Positions 61,096 to 64,000 of a DNA stretch of 64,000 nt are shown piece by piece. Origin of the DNA: Notolepis coatsorum (lineage: Eukaryota > Chordata > Actinopteri > Aulopiformes > Paralepididae); the NCBI GenBank assembly GCA_963971535.1, contig OZ020589.1, forward strand, positions 78,276,347 through 78,340,346. Reading direction: 5' to 3'. Made by a program: the position numbers and the translations under genes. The first letter of the stretch is position 1; each line of letters starts with the position of its first letter. Under the pieces are notes generated by a model. It had not been told where the DNA came from, made no database searches, and worked only from the letters and a program-made list of their open reading frames with translations.

Positions 61096-61614
61096 CTAAA
61101 AACGCTGATCAGCTGGATCGGTATGAAAATCTTGCACAATCAAGCCAGAATTTACGTCAGATGATCCTTACCTTTGATCGTGAGTATTCCAAAAATAATA
61201 TTCCAATTGTTTGATCGATATCTCAGCTCCATCCGATTTCCAATTGGCCCACGACATAACCCACCACAGCATATGCATCGGATGTCCCGTAGACGTTTGG
61301 ATGCGACCGATTGAACCTCTAGCCTTGCCGTCTACTGAAAATCTGCGCCCGGAGACCTTTCAGTGTAACACAGGGTCTGGAACAGGGTTTACTGCAGCTC
61401 GATACCGCCACCTGGAGGAATCTGGTCGGTACTGCACCCTCTGCGTCGCAGTAGGTCTTCTAACGGCAACATACGGGTCCCTGGCATTGAATAGGATATT
61501 AAAATCGAAAAAAAACAAAACGAACCAAAAACGTAATATTACGTGTCTGGCACCCAACCGCTGGCGAGCAAACACGTAATATTACGTGAATGGCACCCAA
61601 CGTGATAATGAGGC

Positions 61615-61723
<109 letters not shown>

Positions 61724-61756
61724 GCAACAAGATAGCCTATTCTCAGACTGACTCAC

Positions 61757-62330
61757 ATGGTCCCGATTTATTTGTTCTTGTTGAGGAAAATCAGCATGGA
61801 CACTCGCTCGGATGGTACCGATGTTGCGGGTATGCAGAGGTACTGGCGTGCCAGCTTTGCCAGCCTGGGGAATCTCCCAGCATTGACTTTCCAGTTTTCA
61901 CCAGTCAGTCGGATTTGTATCCAGGGATGGGGAATGGCTTCTTTTAACTGTTACGCGAGGTGGTCTGCATATGCAGACCTAGCAAACTAGTTGGCAACAC
62001 CGGAGTGGTGACCCGCAACGCAAGTCCTCTGTGAAGTAGTGGCAAGTGACAGTAACATAGCTTTCGGTCATCATCAGGGCAGTCCAGCTGTCTGTCGTCA
62101 ATGCAACCCTGTGAGCAGTGGTGATGTTGCGCAAGCAACTCTGAACTTGCCATTGGTGTACCTCGCTTGAGGTGATTGTGCCCCTGGTACACTGGCTCAA
62201 GCAGGTGCATCATTTGCCACAATCCTTTGCCATCAACCATCATCATGTAGTTTTTGATAAATGCGCAGACTGTCTGGGTTATTTTTTCGGCCCATTGTGG
62301 GTCGCAGCTCAAAATCAACGCTTCTCTTAG
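61757..62330 (-). pseudogene. hAT (ZBED-like) transposase, internally deleted
   Basis: On the minus strand, 62318-61975 encodes K-I-T-Q-T-V-C-A-F-I, M-H-L-L-E-P-V-Y-Q and, in a shifted frame, V-A-L-T-T-D-S-W-T and T-E-S-Y-V-T-V-T-C-H-Y, the N-terminal half of a ZBED-type hAT transposase including its first catalytic aspartate region. From 61905 to 61765 the minus strand reads the C-terminal dimerisation block, with [16 protein letters not shown] and S-V-P-S-E-R-V, then M-L-I-F-L-N-K-N-K and a stop. The large middle part, with the remaining catalytic residues, is missing, and two frameshifts are seen. The end SERV-SMLIF also lacks the usual FSxAG segment. A palindrome ggtctgcatatgcagacc at about 61962 lies at the deletion joint. 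Dead copy. Confidence 0.8.
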
Positions 62331-62514
62331 CCCGCTCCATTTTGCAATTTGCCGTCACTCGTGTTTATTTTTTCTTGCTTATTTTCCAAACACAGAGGTG
62401 GTTGTCACCCCGTCATAGTTATATTGCACCCTCTATCTGTTTATTGAAACATGCTTTGAAAATCCACCATTCTACTGACAGCTACTATGTAATAAGAGAC
62501 AGACAACATTGTAA

Positions 62515-62840
62515 CTAGAGCTGCCGCGATTACCGCATTACCGCGGTTACATCACGCCCACCGCAAGAGTAGGCTGAATACCGCCTCACCGCTGTTTTTT
62601 TATAATAATAATAAAGTACCCTCCTCTCGTTGGGCTTGCGGCTCTGCAGATATACCCTACTCCTCTATCGAGGTTCCAAGCGACCCTATTGGGTACCAGA
62701 AAAGTCACGTGAAACATTGCAGACCACTGATTGGTCAGAAAAGACCAATTTCCTGACGTTGGATCAGAGCTCATCACAACACGGCTAATAACGTTAGCTT
62801 TAGCTCCCCGCCGGAGTGGACTACTATCGCTCCTCAGGAG
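62515..62840 (+). mobile_element. hAT-type terminus, interrupted by the BED-finger hAT element
   Basis: The sequence TAGAGCTGCCGCGATTACCG resembles the terminus of the element at 56640 (TAGGCCTGCCGCGATAA). The other end was not found in the window, and the stretch is cut by the element beginning at about 62842. Confidence 0.5.
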
Positions 62841-63200
62841 TAGGGATGCCCCCCGGACCCCGGTTTTGAACGGGAACCGGTACTATATTAGAAAATACCG
62901 GAGTATTTATAAGCTCCGACGTCCTCGGTACTGCTATCGATACTCTAGAGAAATTATTATTATTATTATTATTATTATTATTTAAAAGTTGCGAACGATC
63001 CTCTCTCTGTCTCTGCACGAGAAGCGAGCCGCAGCCAGCGAGTCAATTATTACACACACTCCTCGCGAGTCGCTCGCTAGTGCTACACATAGACATACGG
63101 GTACTACATACGGGTACTCCTTAATGAAAGTTCTGTCCCCGACGCCCCGTGCTATAGCGCGCTGCACACAGACAGCAGCTCTGCATGCACTGAGTCGATC

Positions 63201-63426
63201 ATGGCGGATAGAGCGAAGCGTTCTAAAGTATGGATATACTTTACAAGGGTCAATGCCGACAATGCACGTTGCCACAAGTGCAACAAAACATTTGCCAGTA
63301 AGGGTGGCAATACGAGCAACCTATCAAAACATTTGTTGGCAAAACATGATATTAGCGTGCAGAAATGCGCCGTATTCGACTGCCTTGCACGCAGTGGTCC
63401 ATCTGCATCCACGTCCACTGCAGCCG
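63201..63426 (+). CDS. BED-type zinc finger gene of the hAT element, exon 1
   Basis: The ATG at 63201 opens MADRAKRSKVWIYF and then a BED finger with C-H-K-C, G-G-N-T-S-N-L-S-K-H-L and K-H, the pattern of the DNA-binding finger at the N-terminus of ZBED/hAT transposases. The exon reads 75 codons plus one base, G, up to a donor gtaagc at 63427. Joined to exon 2 it gives a 113-residue protein that has the DNA-binding finger but no catalytic domain. The unspliced frame would end at 63452. The protein could bind transposon ends without cutting. Expression is not shown by sequence. Confidence 0.65.
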
Positions 63427-63535
63427 GTAAGCCAAGATACGGAGTTTCCTAGGCTAATAACGAATTATTACAAATAGGCTAATAAACAAAATAATTGTTT
63501 AGCTACAAATACTACAATCTAAAAACTTTTTATAG

Positions 63536-63651
63536 ATCGTCAAGCTGAGGCGTCAGCCACCAATGTGTCCCAGGCCAGTGAGCCCAGGGCCACCACACAT
63601 CCTCCCTCTACCTCCCTCCACCACCCAAAGTCCTTTCTCCCTAGCAGCTAG
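63536..63651 (+). CDS. BED-type zinc finger gene of the hAT element, exon 2
   Basis: The acceptor is a T-rich tract and tatag at 63531-63535. The exon completes an aspartate codon, then reads R-Q-A-E-A-S-A-T-N-V-S-Q and a serine/proline/threonine-rich tail to TAG at 63649-63651. In full-length relatives this linker leads into the catalytic part; here it ends instead. The splice sites and phase fit, but this is inferred. Confidence 0.5.
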
Positions 63652-64000
63652 AGGAAGGATGACAGAGGATAGGGTGAACGAGTGTCACAGTTCTGTTAGC
63701 CTTTTGCATTTGTTGTTTATTATAAAAAGTCTATAATTCAGAGTCAGACACATTTAAAACATTGTTGCTGCTGTTGCTGAAGAAATTATGTTAATTTATT
63801 ATATTTATTTATAAAGTTATATAAAAGAACATTGCTGCTGCTGTTGCTGAAGAAATTATATTTATTTATAATACTTATTTATAAAGTATTAAGTTGTATA
63901 AATAATAAAGCAATGTCGATTCTGTTCTTAATTAATTGTCTTTTTTTCTTGCAAAAAAAATAATCAAAAAGAACCGATAAGAGTATCGATAAAGTACCGA

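Larger units (their letters stand above)
58642..61600. repeat. intermediate repeat, copy 2, interrupted by a hAT element
   Basis: The left part (58655-59047) and right part (about 61220-61450) match copy 1 at 54855-55690. It starts next to TTAA (58638-58641). A clear 8-bp target duplication shows that the hAT element at 59058 was inserted into it. Near its right side the palindrome acgtaatattacgtg occurs twice (61531 and 61574). The right end is not defined. Confidence 0.55.
62842..64000 (+). mobile_element. hAT-type element carrying only a BED-finger gene, right end outside the window
   Basis: It begins TAGGGATGCCCCCCGGAC, followed by a subterminal block ggtactgctatcgatactct. Near the window end, aagagtatcgataaagtacc is the inverted copy of that block, so the right terminus should lie just past 64000. 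The only coding part is a two-exon BED-finger gene. Most of a full transposase (about 600 residues) is absent. A tandem duplication of about 65 bp (ttgctgctgttgctgaagaa) lies near 63765 and 63830, and AATAAA-type signals lie near 63900. Confidence 0.7.

Overview
The window looks like ray-finned fish nuclear DNA. It is packed with teleost-type repeats (a sushi-like Ty3/gypsy chromovirus, an L1/Tx1-type LINE, CR1/L2 and Rex-like LINE tails, tRNA-headed SINEs, hAT and piggyBac-type miniature elements, long microsatellites). The only host gene I can place with confidence is the first coding exon of znf827 (zinc finger protein 827) on the + strand at 50535-50577, with its GC-rich 5' leader just upstream and intron 1 running off the right edge.

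Layout. (a) 1-7400: an unassigned left flank, then a non-autonomous hAT element (2351-6717, 8-bp target duplication) that was hit by a young minus-strand LTR element (2955-5667). (b) 7405-16916: a minus-strand CR1/L2-type LINE fragment split by an LTR element with a SCAN-like capsid (7579-16296). That element is itself split by a second LTR pair (10384-14634) whose interior holds no retroviral gene but does hold a broken muscle-type immunoglobulin-domain exon. (c) 16961-23487: a Ty3/gypsy chromovirus that looks whole, with LTRs differing by well under 1 percent. (d) 23493-27251: a BEL/Pao-like coiled-coil Gag fragment and a minus-strand LTR followed by a lysine-tRNA-type primer site. (e) 27579-33450: a decayed L1/Tx1-type LINE on the minus strand, with a piggyBac-type MITE in its 5' region. 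(f) 33690-50100: a gene-poor block with SINEs, LINE tails, many microsatellites, a 1.4-kb solo LTR and several low-repeat segments that could be conserved noncoding elements. (g) 50120-64000: the znf827 leader, exon 1 and the start of intron 1. The intron holds six or more hAT-type elements, one nested two deep, one carrying an internally deleted transposase, and one carrying a short intron-containing BED-finger gene.

How it fits together: the window is a transposon landing zone upstream of and inside the first intron of a developmental-type zinc-finger gene. Insertion order can be read from target duplications in many places. No bacterial-type systems, CRISPR arrays or functional tRNA/rRNA genes were seen. 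Family names are from motif recognition by eye; no database search was possible.
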